A stretch of DNA of 64,000 bases from CAZENU01 sp965117035 (GCA_965117035.1 OZ220748.1:1116001-1180000); one strand, 5' to 3'; shown: positions 54,807 through 63,625, numbered from the stretch's first letter. Numbers and translations: made by a program. Notes: generated by a model from the letters alone, not told the origin.

Positions 54807-55700
54807 CTAGCCGACCCGGCCCGGGTCCCCGGTCGCGCCTTCGCCCGCCAGAAAGCCGCGAATGTCGTCCGCGTACCTGACCTCCGAGTCGTCCTCCGGC
54901 TCGTAGCCGAGCACGCGGCGGGCGTTGGCCAGCGGCCAGAACGCGCGCGTGTTGTCGCTGATGCCGTAGACGACGTGCCACGGGACTCCGTGCTCGTCGT
55001 CGATGTCTTCGACCTCGATGGCCTTCACGAATAGCTGCGTCAGGTCTCGCGGGCTGACGTAGACGCCCAGGTCGCGCTTGAAGGCGGCCGCGTCGGTGTC
55101 CAGACCGCGGTTGAAGCTGTCGGCGTCGGGGCCCGCCCGCCTGGCGTCCAGCTCCCTCGGGCCGCCGATGCGGACGTTGACCACGCCCATCTTGCGGCCG
55201 AAGGCGCCGCAGGCGAACAGGAATCCCATGTGCTCCACGGTGGCCTTGGCCCAGCCGTAGAAGTTGTCGGACAGCGGCACCGCGTAGGGATCGAGCATGT
55301 CGAGCTTGCGGGCGTGGATCAGCCTGTGCTCGTACCAGTCGGCCGCGTGGTTCGAGCTGGCGAAGACGAAGCGCCGGACGCCTGCGTCGTAGGCGCAGCG
55401 GAGCATGTTGTACGCCATGTCGACGTTGTTGCTCTCTTCGAAGAAGTGGTCGAGCGGGTCGGCCGGACGCCGCGTGTACGCGAGGTGCACCACGGCGTCG
55501 ACGCCGTCGAAGTGGTCGGCGTACCCTCCCCGGTCCCGGTCCGTCAGGTCGACGGGGAGGACGCCCGGCACGGACCTTCCCTCGCGGTCCTCGGCCTGCC
55601 GGTCGAGCAGGACGAGATCGTACCTGTCGCGGAACGTGTCGAGCATCTGGCCGGCAACGTAGCCGGCGGCGCCCGTGACCAGCACTCTCCTGTTCGCCAT
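54807..55700 (-). CDS. NAD-dependent epimerase/dehydratase (extended SDR)
   Basis: 297 residues. TGAAGYVAGQM is the glycine-rich NAD loop (TGxxGxxG), LVLLDRQ the acidic strand end, VVHLAYT strand 4, FVFASSNHA strand 5 and YGWAKATVEHM the YxxxK motif. The serine/asparagine pattern resembles uronate dehydrogenase-like SDRs acting on sugar acids. Last of a three-gene minus-strand string; 45 nt after the NAD-kinase-like gene. Confidence 0.88.
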   Translation of the reverse strand: MANRRVLVTGAAGYVAGQMLDTFRDRYDLVLLDRQAEDREGRSVPGVLPVDLTDRDRGGYADHFDGVDAVVHLAYTRRPADPLDHFFEESNNVDMAYNMLRCAYDAGVRRFVFASSNHAADWYEHRLIHARKLDMLDPYAVPLSDNFYGWAKATVEHMGFLFACGAFGRKMGVVNVRIGGPRELDARRAGPDADSFNRGLDTDAAAFKRDLGVYVSPRDLTQLFVKAIEVEDIDDEHGVPWHVVYGISDNTRAFWPLANARRVLGYEPEDDSEVRYADDIRGFLAGEGATGDPGRVG

Positions 55701-55745
55701 GGGGCCTCCCTCGTCCAGCGGACTGGCGCTCGGCCAGTATACAGG

Positions 55746-56744
55746 CTATCGGGCCACGAGGCTGCCGTCGGTGAAGACGCCCGCCCGCGAAGCCTCGCGG
55801 ATGACCGCCCTCGCGTCGACGACCCGCGGCCCCGAGCGGCGCAGGCACACCGTCGCCCCCTGGCCCTCGCGCACCGCGACATTTCGCTCGCCGTCGAGCG
55901 CCACCGTGCAGGGCGCCAGGCCTATCTCCACGGGAGCGTCGACCTCGATCGTCGACCAGCCGCTGACGTCCACGGGCCTGACGAGGCCGGGCGCGATGGG
56001 CGCGATCACCCTGACGCCGCCCGGACCCAGGCGGACGTGCAGACTGGCGAGTCCGTCTTCAGGCAGTCCGGGGAGGGCTGCGCCGATGGCCGACATGCCT
56101 ATGCTCGCGGGTTCGACGCGGGACAGGAATATCTCGTGCACCGTGCTCATGTCCCAGATCGCCCGCGCCCCGACGAACCGCTCCCTGCTGACGGCCACGT
56201 CCACGAGCGCGACGTCGGCCGGCCCACCATCGACCTGCACTTCAAGGACGTTGGGACGGGCCGTCACCCTGTCGAGGTCGACGACGCGGCGGGCGACGAG
56301 CCCCGCGGCGAGGCCGGCGACGGTTCCCTCTGTGGCGGCCGGGAAGACGTTGTTGGTGCCGGTCGATATCGGGACGAGCGGGATGCCGCCGAGGGCCGCG
56401 GCCGCGGCGCGGTTCGTGCCGTCGCCCCCCAGCGTCACGACGCAGGCCACACCCTCCTCCGCCATGAGCCCGGCGGCCTTCGCGGTGTCGCCCTGGTCGT
56501 TGAAGACGTTCATCTCCAGCAGCCGCAGCTCGACGGCGGCCGACGCGCCGTCGCTCGCGGCGCCGCACAGGTTGGCCACGTCCGGCATGGCAATGACGCG
56601 CCCGACGCCCGCGGCCTCTAGCCCGACGAACACCCGCCGCAGGATGTTCACCTTCTCGTGGGCGGGCACATTCCAGCCGTGCGCGACGAGACGCCGGATG
56701 TCCTGGCCGGCAGACGGGTTCGCGATGATGCCTACTGTTGCCAA
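55746..56744 (-). CDS. ATP-NAD kinase-family protein (AcoX-like)
   Basis: 332 residues. VGIIANPSAGQDIRRLVAHG start and VVTLGGDGTNRAAAAALGGI, which contains the GGDGT of NAD/diacylglycerol kinases, followed by VPISTGTNNVFP. The middle domain is longer than NadK and closest to AcoX, the NAD-kinase-like protein of acetoin clusters; no acetoin dehydrogenase genes are near. Enzymatic activity of AcoX-type members is unproven. Confidence 0.85.
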   Translation of the reverse strand: MATVGIIANPSAGQDIRRLVAHGWNVPAHEKVNILRRVFVGLEAAGVGRVIAMPDVANLCGAASDGASAAVELRLLEMNVFNDQGDTAKAAGLMAEEGVACVVTLGGDGTNRAAAAALGGIPLVPISTGTNNVFPAATEGTVAGLAAGLVARRVVDLDRVTARPNVLEVQVDGGPADVALVDVAVSRERFVGARAIWDMSTVHEIFLSRVEPASIGMSAIGAALPGLPEDGLASLHVRLGPGGVRVIAPIAPGLVRPVDVSGWSTIEVDAPVEIGLAPCTVALDGERNVAVREGQGATVCLRRSGPRVVDARAVIREASRAGVFTDGSLVAR

Positions 56745-56829
56745 CGGCTGGCGGGCTGTCCTGTTGGAGATTTGCGGGGCTCCGGGGGGCGAATGGGGTG
56801 TCTCTCCGCGGGCGTCGAGGCTGGGCTGG

Positions 56830-57753
56830 TCAGGAGCCGAAGCGCGGGGCGAGCGGGTCGTCGTCGAACTCGATGTTGGCGATGGCCTCTTCGGCGGCCT
56901 GCCTGAGGGCCTCGTCTCCCAGCTCCAGGCATCGCTCCAGGGCGCGCCTGGCGAGCGGCCCGCCGACCTCTCCTAGCGCCCGTACGGCCGCGAGCTGGAC
57001 CTGCCGGTCCTCGTCCTGCACCATCGTGATGAGCTGCGGAACGACCTCTTCGTCCCCGAGGTGGCCGCACGCGACGGCGGCCTCGTAGCGAATGGCCGGG
57101 CTCTCGTTGCCGGTCTCCTGGAGCACGTCGGGGAGCCACTCCGCGTTGGAGCTTCGGCCCATGGCGTAGACGGCGCTCTGGAGCAGCCCCTGGTCGCCGC
57201 TCCCGTGGGCGGCGCGGATGATGCGGTCGCGCTCGGGCGAGTCGAGGCCCGCGATTGCCTCGATGGCCCTGCGGCGCACCTCCATGTCCTCACCGTCCCG
57301 GCCGATGGCGGCCAGCAGCGCCTTCCGTATGCGCGTCTCGTCGCGGGTCAGCAGCTTGCCCTCGTGGGCGAGGTCGGCGAACCGTCCCAGGGCGGTCGCG
57401 GCAGTGGCCCGGACCTCGACGGCGCCGTCCTTGTCGAGCAGGCCCAGGAGCGGGCGTATCAGGGTCCGGTCTTCGGACTCCCACAGGCCGCGGACGGAGT
57501 CGGCCCGCACGCCGGAATCGGCGTCGTCGAGCCCGACCCTGAACACGTTCTCGAAGTCGAGCTCCAGGTTGTCCTCGCTCAGCTCGACCAAGCGGTCGAG
57601 CGTCTCTTTCTTGCGCTCGGGAGAGACTTTCAGCCACGCCGCGGCGAATGTCTCCAGCGCCTCCGGCGTCATGCCGGCGAGCTGCAGGAGCTGCGAGTAT
57701 CGCGGCGCCGAGTCGCCTTCCTTCAACTCTGTGAGGAACTCTTCGAAGTCCAC
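56830..57753 (-). CDS. HEAT-repeat protein
   Basis: 307 residues of tandem HEAT-like helical pairs (VEVRATAATALGRFADLAHE, MEVRRRAIEAIAGL, AIRYEAAVACGHLGDEEVVPQL, RQVQLAAVRALGEVGGPLARRAL), probably a protein-binding scaffold. A GTG at 57753 (VDFEEFLTELK) is used because a TACAAT -10 overlaps the upstream TTG at 57801; both starts lack a strong ribosome site. Divergent from nth. Confidence 0.8.
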   Translation of the reverse strand: MDFEEFLTELKEGDSAPRYSQLLQLAGMTPEALETFAAAWLKVSPERKKETLDRLVELSEDNLELDFENVFRVGLDDADSGVRADSVRGLWESEDRTLIRPLLGLLDKDGAVEVRATAATALGRFADLAHEGKLLTRDETRIRKALLAAIGRDGEDMEVRRRAIEAIAGLDSPERDRIIRAAHGSGDQGLLQSAVYAMGRSSNAEWLPDVLQETGNESPAIRYEAAVACGHLGDEEVVPQLITMVQDEDRQVQLAAVRALGEVGGPLARRALERCLELGDEALRQAAEEAIANIEFDDDPLAPRFGS

Positions 57754-57899
57754 TTGGGCGGGCCCGTTCCGGGAGTATGCGGCCGGGGCCGATTGTAGCA
57801 AAGGTGGGCCATCGGGCGGCGTGGCGGCCGAGGGTCTGTGTTACGCTGATGCGCCGCTGGCCGACGCTCACCGGGACCGGCACCGCGCAACCCGAGACC

Positions 57900-58592
57900 A
57901 TGCCAGACACGCCAGACCGACAAGACGAACAGGTCACCCCCCGCGACGTGATGTCTCTGCTCGGGGAGGAATATGGCCCGTTCGAGTGGCAACCCCGCTA
58001 CGACCCGGCGTCCGAGCTCGTGTACACGATACTGTCGCAGCACACCTCGGACATCAACTCCGAGCGGGCGTTCAGGACGCTGATGGCGACTTTCGGGTCG
58101 CTGGAGGCGATCGCGGCGGCCGACGTCGGGGACATCGAGGACGCGATCCGGTCGGGCGGCCTGGCGAAGACGAAGGCGCCGAGGATCAAGGCGATCCTCA
58201 ACGAGGTGATGCGGAAGGTCGGCTCCTACGACCTGTCGTTCCTGGCGGAGATGCCGCTGGAGGAGGCGAAGTCGTGGCTGAAGGAGTTGGACGGCGTCGG
58301 CCCGAAGACGGCCGCGATCATCCTGTGCTTCTCGCTTGGCCTGCCCGCGATGCCGGTGGACACGCACATCTACCGGGTGTCGAAGCGGCTGGGGTTCATC
58401 GGGCCGAAGGTGTCGGCCGACCAGGCGCACGACATCCTGGAGCCGATGGTGGCGCCGGAGGACGTGTTCCCGTTCCACCTCTACCTGATCAACCACGGCC
58501 GGCAGGTGTGCAAGGCGAGGCGTCCGCGCTGCGGAGAGTGCGTGCTCGCCTGGGGGTGTCCGTCGAGAGAGTTGGGAACGTCTGAACTGTGA
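57900..58592 (+). CDS. nth: endonuclease III-family DNA glycosylase
   Basis: 230 residues. HhH-GPD fold with catalytic K136 (LDGVGPKTAAI) and D154 (VDTHIYRVSKRLG) at the canonical 18-residue spacing, and a [4Fe-4S] loop C-x6-C-x2-C-x5-C near the C-terminus (CKARRPRCGECVLAWGC). Removes oxidised pyrimidines. The last residues (GTSEL) and the stop codon are supplied by a half copy of the repeat element, so the C-terminus was re-cut by that insertion. Start ATG at 57900 taken; an ATG 51 nt upstream is possible. Confidence 0.92.
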   Translation: MPDTPDRQDEQVTPRDVMSLLGEEYGPFEWQPRYDPASELVYTILSQHTSDINSERAFRTLMATFGSLEAIAAADVGDIEDAIRSGGLAKTKAPRIKAILNEVMRKVGSYDLSFLAEMPLEEAKSWLKELDGVGPKTAAIILCFSLGLPAMPVDTHIYRVSKRLGFIGPKVSADQAHDILEPMVAPEDVFPFHLYLINHGRQVCKARRPRCGECVLAWGCPSRELGTSEL

Positions 58593-58621
58593 TTCGCGTG
58601 ATTCCGGTGATGAAGATGATT
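58577..58621. repeat. half copy F1 of the MITE-like element overlapping the nth stop
   Basis: Inverted relative to copy A: AACGTCTGAACTGTGATTCG through CCGGTGATGAAGATGATT. It begins inside the last nth codons and supplies the TGA. Confidence 0.7.
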
Positions 58622-58665
58622 GCAGCAATGCCTCACCGCTGCACGCCGCTCTCCCGCTCCTCCTG

Positions 58666-58709
58666 ATCATCCCAATCCCCACAATCAGCCAAATCACGGT
58701 CCAGACGTT
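58666..58709. repeat. variant half copy F2
   Basis: ATCATCCCAATCCCCACAAT then CAAATCACGGTCCAGACGTT; a diverged subfamily of the right half of the element. Confidence 0.6.
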
Positions 58710-58768
58710 CCTGATGGGATGACCACCGAACCGTCGCCATTGCTGCACGACGCAGTCCCGCCCCTTTC

Positions 58769-58812
58769 ATCATCCCAATCCCTACAATCAGTCAAATCCC
58801 GGTCCAGACGTT
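58769..58812. repeat. variant half copy F3
   Basis: Same subfamily and orientation as F2, 103 bp further on; ends 34 bp before the terminase promoter. The 58593-58846 region is otherwise empty. Confidence 0.6.
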
Positions 58813-58846
58813 TGCTATGCACGGTTCTTGATGTCCGCCGGTTGAC

Positions 58847-58876
58847 TTGACAAAATCCGCACAGCCGTTCTAATAT
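58847..58876 (+). promoter_or_regulatory. promoter of the terminase-portal cassette
   Basis: -35 TTGACA (58847-58852, perfect), 18-bp spacer, -10 TAATAT (58871-58876); predicted start near 58883. Confidence 0.65.
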
Positions 58877-58889
58877 GTGGCGGCGTTGG

Positions 58890-58923
58890 GGGACGGTCCC
58901 GCCGGGGCCGTCCCTCCTCTTTT
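58890..58923 (+). terminator. intrinsic terminator or attenuator just after the promoter
   Basis: 11-bp stem, GGGACGGTCCC (58890-58900) pairing with GGGGCCGTCCC (58904-58914, one G-U), loop GCC, then TCCTCTTTT. It lies about 7 nt after the predicted transcript start and 54 nt before the terminase gene. Confidence 0.6.
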
Positions 58924-58976
58924 CTGGCGGCCGGCGGGTCGGCCAGAGCGAGGTCGGAGGGTGGATGGGAGGGAGC

Positions 58977-60338
58977 ATGAGCGATGGAGCGGGGTCGGGA
59001 AGCGACGATCCGTCGAACAGTCCGGAGGCCGCGGACGTGGACGCGTTGGCGGACCCGGTCAGGTTCGTCCACGAGGTGCTGGGCGAGCGGCCGTACGACA
59101 AGCAGGAGGCGATCCTGAGGGCGGTCGCGCGGCGCCGGCGCGTGTCGGTCGTCGGCTGCAACGGGTCGGGGAAGGACTGGGCGGCGGCGCGAGTCGTGCT
59201 GTGGTGGATGCACTCGCGGTCTCCGGTGAAGGCGCTGGTGACGGGCCCGACGACGCGGCAGGTGGACGACATCGTATGGCGGGAGATCAAGTACGCCTAC
59301 TCGGGCGCGTCGGGCGCGCTGCCGGGACGGATGTTCCGGACGTCCCGGTACGAGATGGACGACCAGAGCTTCGCGCTCGGGTTCGCGTCGGACTCGGCGT
59401 ACAACCTGCAGGGCTTCCACTCCCCCAACCTGCTGGTCGTCGTGACGGAGGCGCACGCGGTGGGCGTCGACGAGATGAACGCGGTCCGGCGCCTGAACCC
59501 GAAGCGGCTGCTGATGACCGGCAACCCCTTCACGGCCGCGGGCGACTTCTACGACTCGCACCACTCGAAGCGCGACCTGTACCGCACGATCCAGATCAGC
59601 GCGTTCGACACGCCGAACGTCAAGCGCGGGCGGAGCACGGTGCCGGGGATGATCACGCGCCAGGACATCGCGGACCGCAAGGCCGAGTGGGGCGAGGACA
59701 GCTCGCTCTACCAGGGCGCGGTGCTGGCGCGGTTCTCGGACAACCCGGACGAAGTCGTCGTCCCGCTGTTCCACGCGACGGAGGCGGCGCGCCGGGACCT
59801 CAGGCCGGAGGGACCCGTGGTCCTGGGCTGCGACATCGCCCGGTTCGGGCACGACAAGACGGTCGTCGTCCGCCGCCAGGGCCCGGTCGCGCGCATCGTC
59901 TGGCGCGTGCGCGGCCACGACACGATGCGGACCGTCGGCTACCTGAAGGCGTACTGCGACACGCACGACGTCGACGTGCTGGTTGTAGACGAGAGCGGCG
60001 TCGGAGGCGGGGTGGTCGACAGGCTGCGTGAGCTGAAGCCCGGCCGCGCGCGGCTCGTCCCGTTCCTCGGTGGCAAGAAGGCGGAGTCCGACCGCTACGC
60101 GAACCGCATCACCGAGGTGTGGTGGCGGATGCGGGAGCGCTACCTGGACGGCGAGATGGACACGGAGGAGGACGACGCGCTGATCGGCCAGGTCTCGAGC
60201 CGCACCCACATGATAGACGGCGGCTCCCGGATAGTGCTGCAGAGCAAGCGGGAAATGCCCAAGTCGCCCGACGAGGCCGACGCGCTGGCGATGACGTTCG
60301 CGGTATCGAGAAAGGAAGGTATCAGGATATGGGTCTGA
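58977..60338 (+). CDS. phage-type terminase large subunit
   Basis: 453 residues. ATPase half: Walker A-like VVGCNGSGKDWAAA (about 59-72), LVTGPTTRQVDDIVW, Walker B-like LLVVVTEAHAVG, coupling motif LLMTGNP. Nuclease half: PVVLGCDIARFGHDKTVVV (about 278) and DVLVVDESGVGGGVVDRL, the RNase H-fold acidic residues of packaging terminases. All motifs are intact. GGGAGGGAGC precedes the ATG. No small terminase, capsid, tail or integrase gene is near. Confidence 0.9.
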   Translation: MSDGAGSGSDDPSNSPEAADVDALADPVRFVHEVLGERPYDKQEAILRAVARRRRVSVVGCNGSGKDWAAARVVLWWMHSRSPVKALVTGPTTRQVDDIVWREIKYAYSGASGALPGRMFRTSRYEMDDQSFALGFASDSAYNLQGFHSPNLLVVVTEAHAVGVDEMNAVRRLNPKRLLMTGNPFTAAGDFYDSHHSKRDLYRTIQISAFDTPNVKRGRSTVPGMITRQDIADRKAEWGEDSSLYQGAVLARFSDNPDEVVVPLFHATEAARRDLRPEGPVVLGCDIARFGHDKTVVVRRQGPVARIVWRVRGHDTMRTVGYLKAYCDTHDVDVLVVDESGVGGGVVDRLRELKPGRARLVPFLGGKKAESDRYANRITEVWWRMRERYLDGEMDTEEDDALIGQVSSRTHMIDGGSRIVLQSKREMPKSPDEADALAMTFAVSRKEGIRIWV

Positions 60339-61573
60339 CCGGCACGGTATCGAGATTTCTGGCGTCGAGCCTGCGCGGGGCCGCGGCCCTGCGAAGACGG
60401 CGGCGGGCGAACAGGGTGTCCGCGGTGCTGAGCGACTACTGGGAGCGCGAGCTCGGCGTGGGCCAGGAGTGGATGCCGCCGAGCTACGGCGAGTACTACC
60501 CCCGGTCGTCCGTCGTCTACTCGGCGCTGAAGGTCCGGCAGGAGGCAGTCGCCCGCGTGCCGCTGACGATCAGCCGAGTAGACCGCGGCGGCGAACGCGG
60601 GCCGGTCGGGCCCTCGCACCCGGCGCAGTCGCTGCTCGACTTCCCGAACCCCTTCTGGACGCGCGGCGACCTGTGGCGCGCGACGGAGACGTACCTCGGA
60701 CTGTGGGGATCGGCGTTCTGGGGGCTGGAGCGCGACGACCTGGGCCGCGTCGTCGAGATATGGCCACTGCGGTCGGACAGGATGCGCGTCGTCCCGGACC
60801 CTCATAGCTACGTCAAGGGCTTCGTCTACGTGGGCCAGGGGCGGCAGCTCATCTCGTACCTGCCGGAGGACGTGGTGTGGATGCGCTACTTCAACCCGCT
60901 GGACGAGTACGCCGGCCTGTCTCCGATGGCGCCTACGCGGCTCTCGGCCGACGTGGGGATGGAGGCGCTGCGGGCCAGCCACAGCAGCCTCGTCAACGAC
61001 AGCAGCCCCGGGCTGCTGATCGAGACGGGCGAGACGCCCACGGACGACGAGGTGAGCGACTTCTACACGCGCTGGGAGTCGCGGTTCAAGGGGACGGCGA
61101 AGGTGCGGAGGCCGGCGCTGTTGAGCGCCGGGATGAAGGCGACGGGGCTCGGCTTCAGCCCGCGGGAGATGGAGTACATGCAGAGCCTGCGGTGGAGCCT
61201 GGAGGACGTCGGCCGGGCGTTCGGGGTGCCGAAGCCGATGCTGGGCGACGTCGAGCGCGTGACGTTCTCGAATTTCGCCGTAGCCCGGCGCATCTTCTGG
61301 GAGGACACGGTCGTCCCGCAGCTCAGGTTCTACGCCGAGGCGATCAACCACGGCCTGATGCCGCAGCTAGGCGACGCGTCGCTGCGGGCGGAGTTCGACC
61401 TGGGCGAGGTCGAGTCGCTGCGTGAGAGCGAGAACGACAGGGCGAAGCGGTGGCAGGGCTACGTCGGCGCCGGGATCATGACGGTAGACGAGGTGCGCAA
61501 CGAGATGGGCCTCGGCCCGATGCCGCGGACGCAGGCCGCGGGCGCGCCGGCCGGCGTCGGAAGGGAGCATTGA
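60329..61573 (+). CDS. phage portal protein, HK97-type
   Basis: 414 residues; ATG overlaps the terminase end by 10 nt. N-terminal YYPRSSVVYSALKVRQEAVARVPLTI, LWGSAFWGLERDDLGRVVEIWPL, VVWMRYFNPLDEYAGLSPM and the C-terminal FGVPKPMLGDVERVTFSNFAVARRIFWEDTV are portal-typical (HK97 gp3 family). In a phage it forms the dodecameric DNA channel. The expected protease and capsid genes downstream are absent. Confidence 0.9.
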   Translation: MGLTGTVSRFLASSLRGAAALRRRRRANRVSAVLSDYWERELGVGQEWMPPSYGEYYPRSSVVYSALKVRQEAVARVPLTISRVDRGGERGPVGPSHPAQSLLDFPNPFWTRGDLWRATETYLGLWGSAFWGLERDDLGRVVEIWPLRSDRMRVVPDPHSYVKGFVYVGQGRQLISYLPEDVVWMRYFNPLDEYAGLSPMAPTRLSADVGMEALRASHSSLVNDSSPGLLIETGETPTDDEVSDFYTRWESRFKGTAKVRRPALLSAGMKATGLGFSPREMEYMQSLRWSLEDVGRAFGVPKPMLGDVERVTFSNFAVARRIFWEDTVVPQLRFYAEAINHGLMPQLGDASLRAEFDLGEVESLRESENDRAKRWQGYVGAGIMTVDEVRNEMGLGPMPRTQAAGAPAGVGREH

Positions 61574-61575
61574 CC

Positions 61576-61779
61576 GTGGGCGAAATCGAGGCGATCCGCT
61601 GCGACCACGACGGCCTGAAGATGGCCGAGGTGCAGGACGGCCACCTGGTCCTGCGCAGAAAGCACCACGGGCGGACTCACGTCAAGATCGTGCCGCTGTC
61701 GGCCTTCGTCGTGACGGCGGTCTTCCCCGAGGCCGACCAGGTCAGCGTCGACGAGCAGCCACACACAGGACCGTCGTGA
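61576..61779 (+). CDS. small hypothetical protein after portal
   Basis: 67 residues from a GTG with GGGAG 8 nt upstream (a TTG 6 nt earlier is possible). Sequence suggests a beta-rich small fold (HDGLKMAEVQDGHLVLRRKH, HVKIVPLSAFVVTAVFPEA). No family recognised. Two nt after the portal stop, so likely part of the same cassette. Confidence 0.65.
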   Translation: MGEIEAIRCDHDGLKMAEVQDGHLVLRRKHHGRTHVKIVPLSAFVVTAVFPEADQVSVDEQPHTGPS

Positions 61780-61805
61780 TCGAATAGTCGCGCCGCGTCG
61801 GTTCC

Positions 61806-61835
61806 TTGACACTAGTTCGGGCGGCTTCCTATACT
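61806..61835 (+). promoter_or_regulatory. promoter of yqeY
   Basis: -35 TTGACA (61806-61811), 18-bp spacer, -10 TATACT (61830-61835); start near 61842. Confidence 0.7.
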
Positions 61836-61875
61836 CCGGTCGCGGGATGTGACGAGCATCCAGGAGGCGACGGAC

Positions 61876-62331
61876 TTGGCGCTGCGCGAGCGACTGAACG
61901 ACGACCTGAAGACCGCGATGCGGGCGGGCGACGCCCCGCGGCGGACCGTTCTGCGCTACCTGCTCTCAGATATCCACAACCAGGAGATCGAGAAGAAGGG
62001 CGAGATCGACGACGAGGCGATCACGCGGCTGCTCGGCAGGCAGGCGCAGCAGCGGCGCGACAGCATCGAGGCCTTCAGGAAGGGCGGCCGCGACGACCTG
62101 GTCTCCAAGGAGGAGGCCGAGCTCGCGCTGATCGTCGAGTACCTGCCGCAGCAGCTCACGGACGACGAGGTGCGGGATCTCGCGGCGAAGGCCGTCGCGG
62201 ACGCCGGCGCGTCGGGCCCGCAGGACATGGGCCGCGTCATGGGCGCGCTGATGCCGCGGGTGCGGGGACGCGCCGACGGCAAGGCGGTCAGCGCGGTCGT
62301 GTCGGAGATGCTCCGGCAGCAGGCGGGCTGA
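61876..62331 (+). CDS. yqeY: GatB/YqeY domain protein
   Basis: 151 residues, the usual YqeY length. Pattern LRERLNDDLKTAMRAGD, VLRYLLSDIHNQEIEKKGEI, RDSIEAFRKGGRDDL and EYLPQQLTDDEVRDL are family-typical; the domain is the tRNA-binding tail of GatB as a stand-alone protein, possibly in tRNA-dependent amidation quality control. The TTG at 61876 is preferred over a GTG 27 nt upstream because AGGAGG (61862-61867) precedes it and the GTG lies only about 7 nt after the predicted transcript start. Confidence 0.9.
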   Translation: MALRERLNDDLKTAMRAGDAPRRTVLRYLLSDIHNQEIEKKGEIDDEAITRLLGRQAQQRRDSIEAFRKGGRDDLVSKEEAELALIVEYLPQQLTDDEVRDLAAKAVADAGASGPQDMGRVMGALMPRVRGRADGKAVSAVVSEMLRQQAG

Positions 62332-62389
62332 TGGGCCGCGGGCGCGCCGGTCAGCCGTCCCCCGAGCGCGGCGTCACCGGCGTCCGCAG

Positions 62390-63094
62390 ATGAAGTTCGC
62401 GGTCGTCGTCTTCCCCGGCACGTGGAGCGACGCCGACTGTCACCACGTGCTCACCGACGTGCTGGGCCAGCAGGCCGACTACGTCTGGCACAAGGAGACC
62501 GACCTGTCCGGGTTCGACTGCGTCGTGCTGCCGGGCGGGTTCTCCTACGGCGACTACCTGCGCTCCGGGGCGCTGGCGCGGTTCTCTCCCGTGATGGGCT
62601 CGGTGGAGAAGTTCGCGTCCGCGGGCGGGCTGGTAATCGGCATCTGCAACGGCTTCCAGGTGCTGTGCGAGGCGGGGATGCTGCCGGGCGCGCTGGTCCG
62701 CAACTCGCACTTGGAGTACCGGTGCCAGTGGACGGACCTGCGCGTCGAGCGCGGCGGCACGCCGTTCACGTCGGAGATGCGCGAGGGGCAGGTGATCCGC
62801 GTGCCGATCGGCCACGGCGAGGGCAACTACGTCGCGGACCGGCGGACGGTGCGCGAGCTGCGGGACACGGGCCGCGTGCTGTTCAGGTACTGCAACGAGG
62901 CAGGCGAGACGACGAAGGACGCGAACCCCAACGGCTCTACGGACAACATCGCGGGCATCGTGAACGCGCAGGGCAACGTGCTCGGGATGATGCCGCACCC
63001 GGAGCGGTGCTGCGAGCCGCTGCTGGGCGGCGAGGACGGGCGGTACATCTTCGAGTCGATCATCGCGGCGGGTGCGCGGGCGGTGTTGGCGTAG
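62390..63094 (+). CDS. purQ: phosphoribosylformylglycinamidine synthase subunit PurQ
   Basis: Glutaminase subunit of FGAM synthase in purine synthesis. 234 residues; nucleophile C86 in GICNGFQVL, catalytic H203 and E205 in MPHPERCCEP. The family-typical start KFAVVVFPGTWSDADCHHVL is intact. It normally acts with PurS and the small PurL; purL follows after a 531-bp repeat-filled gap, and purS is not between yqeY and purQ. Confidence 0.96.
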   Translation: MKFAVVVFPGTWSDADCHHVLTDVLGQQADYVWHKETDLSGFDCVVLPGGFSYGDYLRSGALARFSPVMGSVEKFASAGGLVIGICNGFQVLCEAGMLPGALVRNSHLEYRCQWTDLRVERGGTPFTSEMREGQVIRVPIGHGEGNYVADRRTVRELRDTGRVLFRYCNEAGETTKDANPNGSTDNIAGIVNAQGNVLGMMPHPERCCEPLLGGEDGRYIFESIIAAGARAVLA

Positions 63095-63140
63095 TGGCGG
63101 GGCGTTCGACAGGGACGGACGCGTCTATTGGCGAGGCGAT

Positions 63141-63485
63141 CACCCTCACCCCAGCCCTCTCCCGTCGAGGGAGAGGGGGCAAGTCTTGTTCTCCTTCCCC
63201 TCGCGGGAGGGAGCCAGAGGGAGGGGGCGTCGCGGCGGCCTTCACCCTCACCCCAGCCCTCTCCCGTCGAGGGAGAGGGGGCAAATTTTGTTCTCCCTCC
63301 CCTCGCGGGAGGGAGCCAGAGGGAGGGGGCGTCGCGGCGGCCTTCACCCTCACCACAGCCCTCTCCCGTCGAGGGAGAGGGGGCAAGTCTTGTTCTCCCT
63401 CCCCTCGCGGGAGGGAGCCAGAGGGAGGGGGCGTCGCGGCGGCCTTCACCCTCACCCCAGCCCTCTCCCGTCGAGGGAGAGGGGG
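63141..63485. repeat. 102-bp tandem repeat, 3.4 copies, between purQ and purL
   Basis: Units start at 63141, 63243, 63345 and 63447 (last partial), nearly identical. Each has CACCCTCACCCCAGCCCTCT, a hairpin with 9-bp arms CCCTCTCCC and GGGAGAGGG around GTCGA, and a CCCTCGCGGGAGGG palindrome. The core is the same dispersed repeat seen inverted at 17481-17520. A fragment of the GGAATGACGG repeat follows at about 63530-63560. No gene in this gap. Confidence 0.92.
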
Positions 63486-63625
63486 AAATCCAGAGGCGCT
63501 CTCCCGCCGGCGTACCGTCGTTCCCGCGCACGGAGACCCTTGCGCCGGAATGACGGTGGGGTGGCACGACCGTAGTGCAGTGGGAGCGACGGTCATGCAA
63601 GAGGCTCTGGTCGCGAGGATAGACG

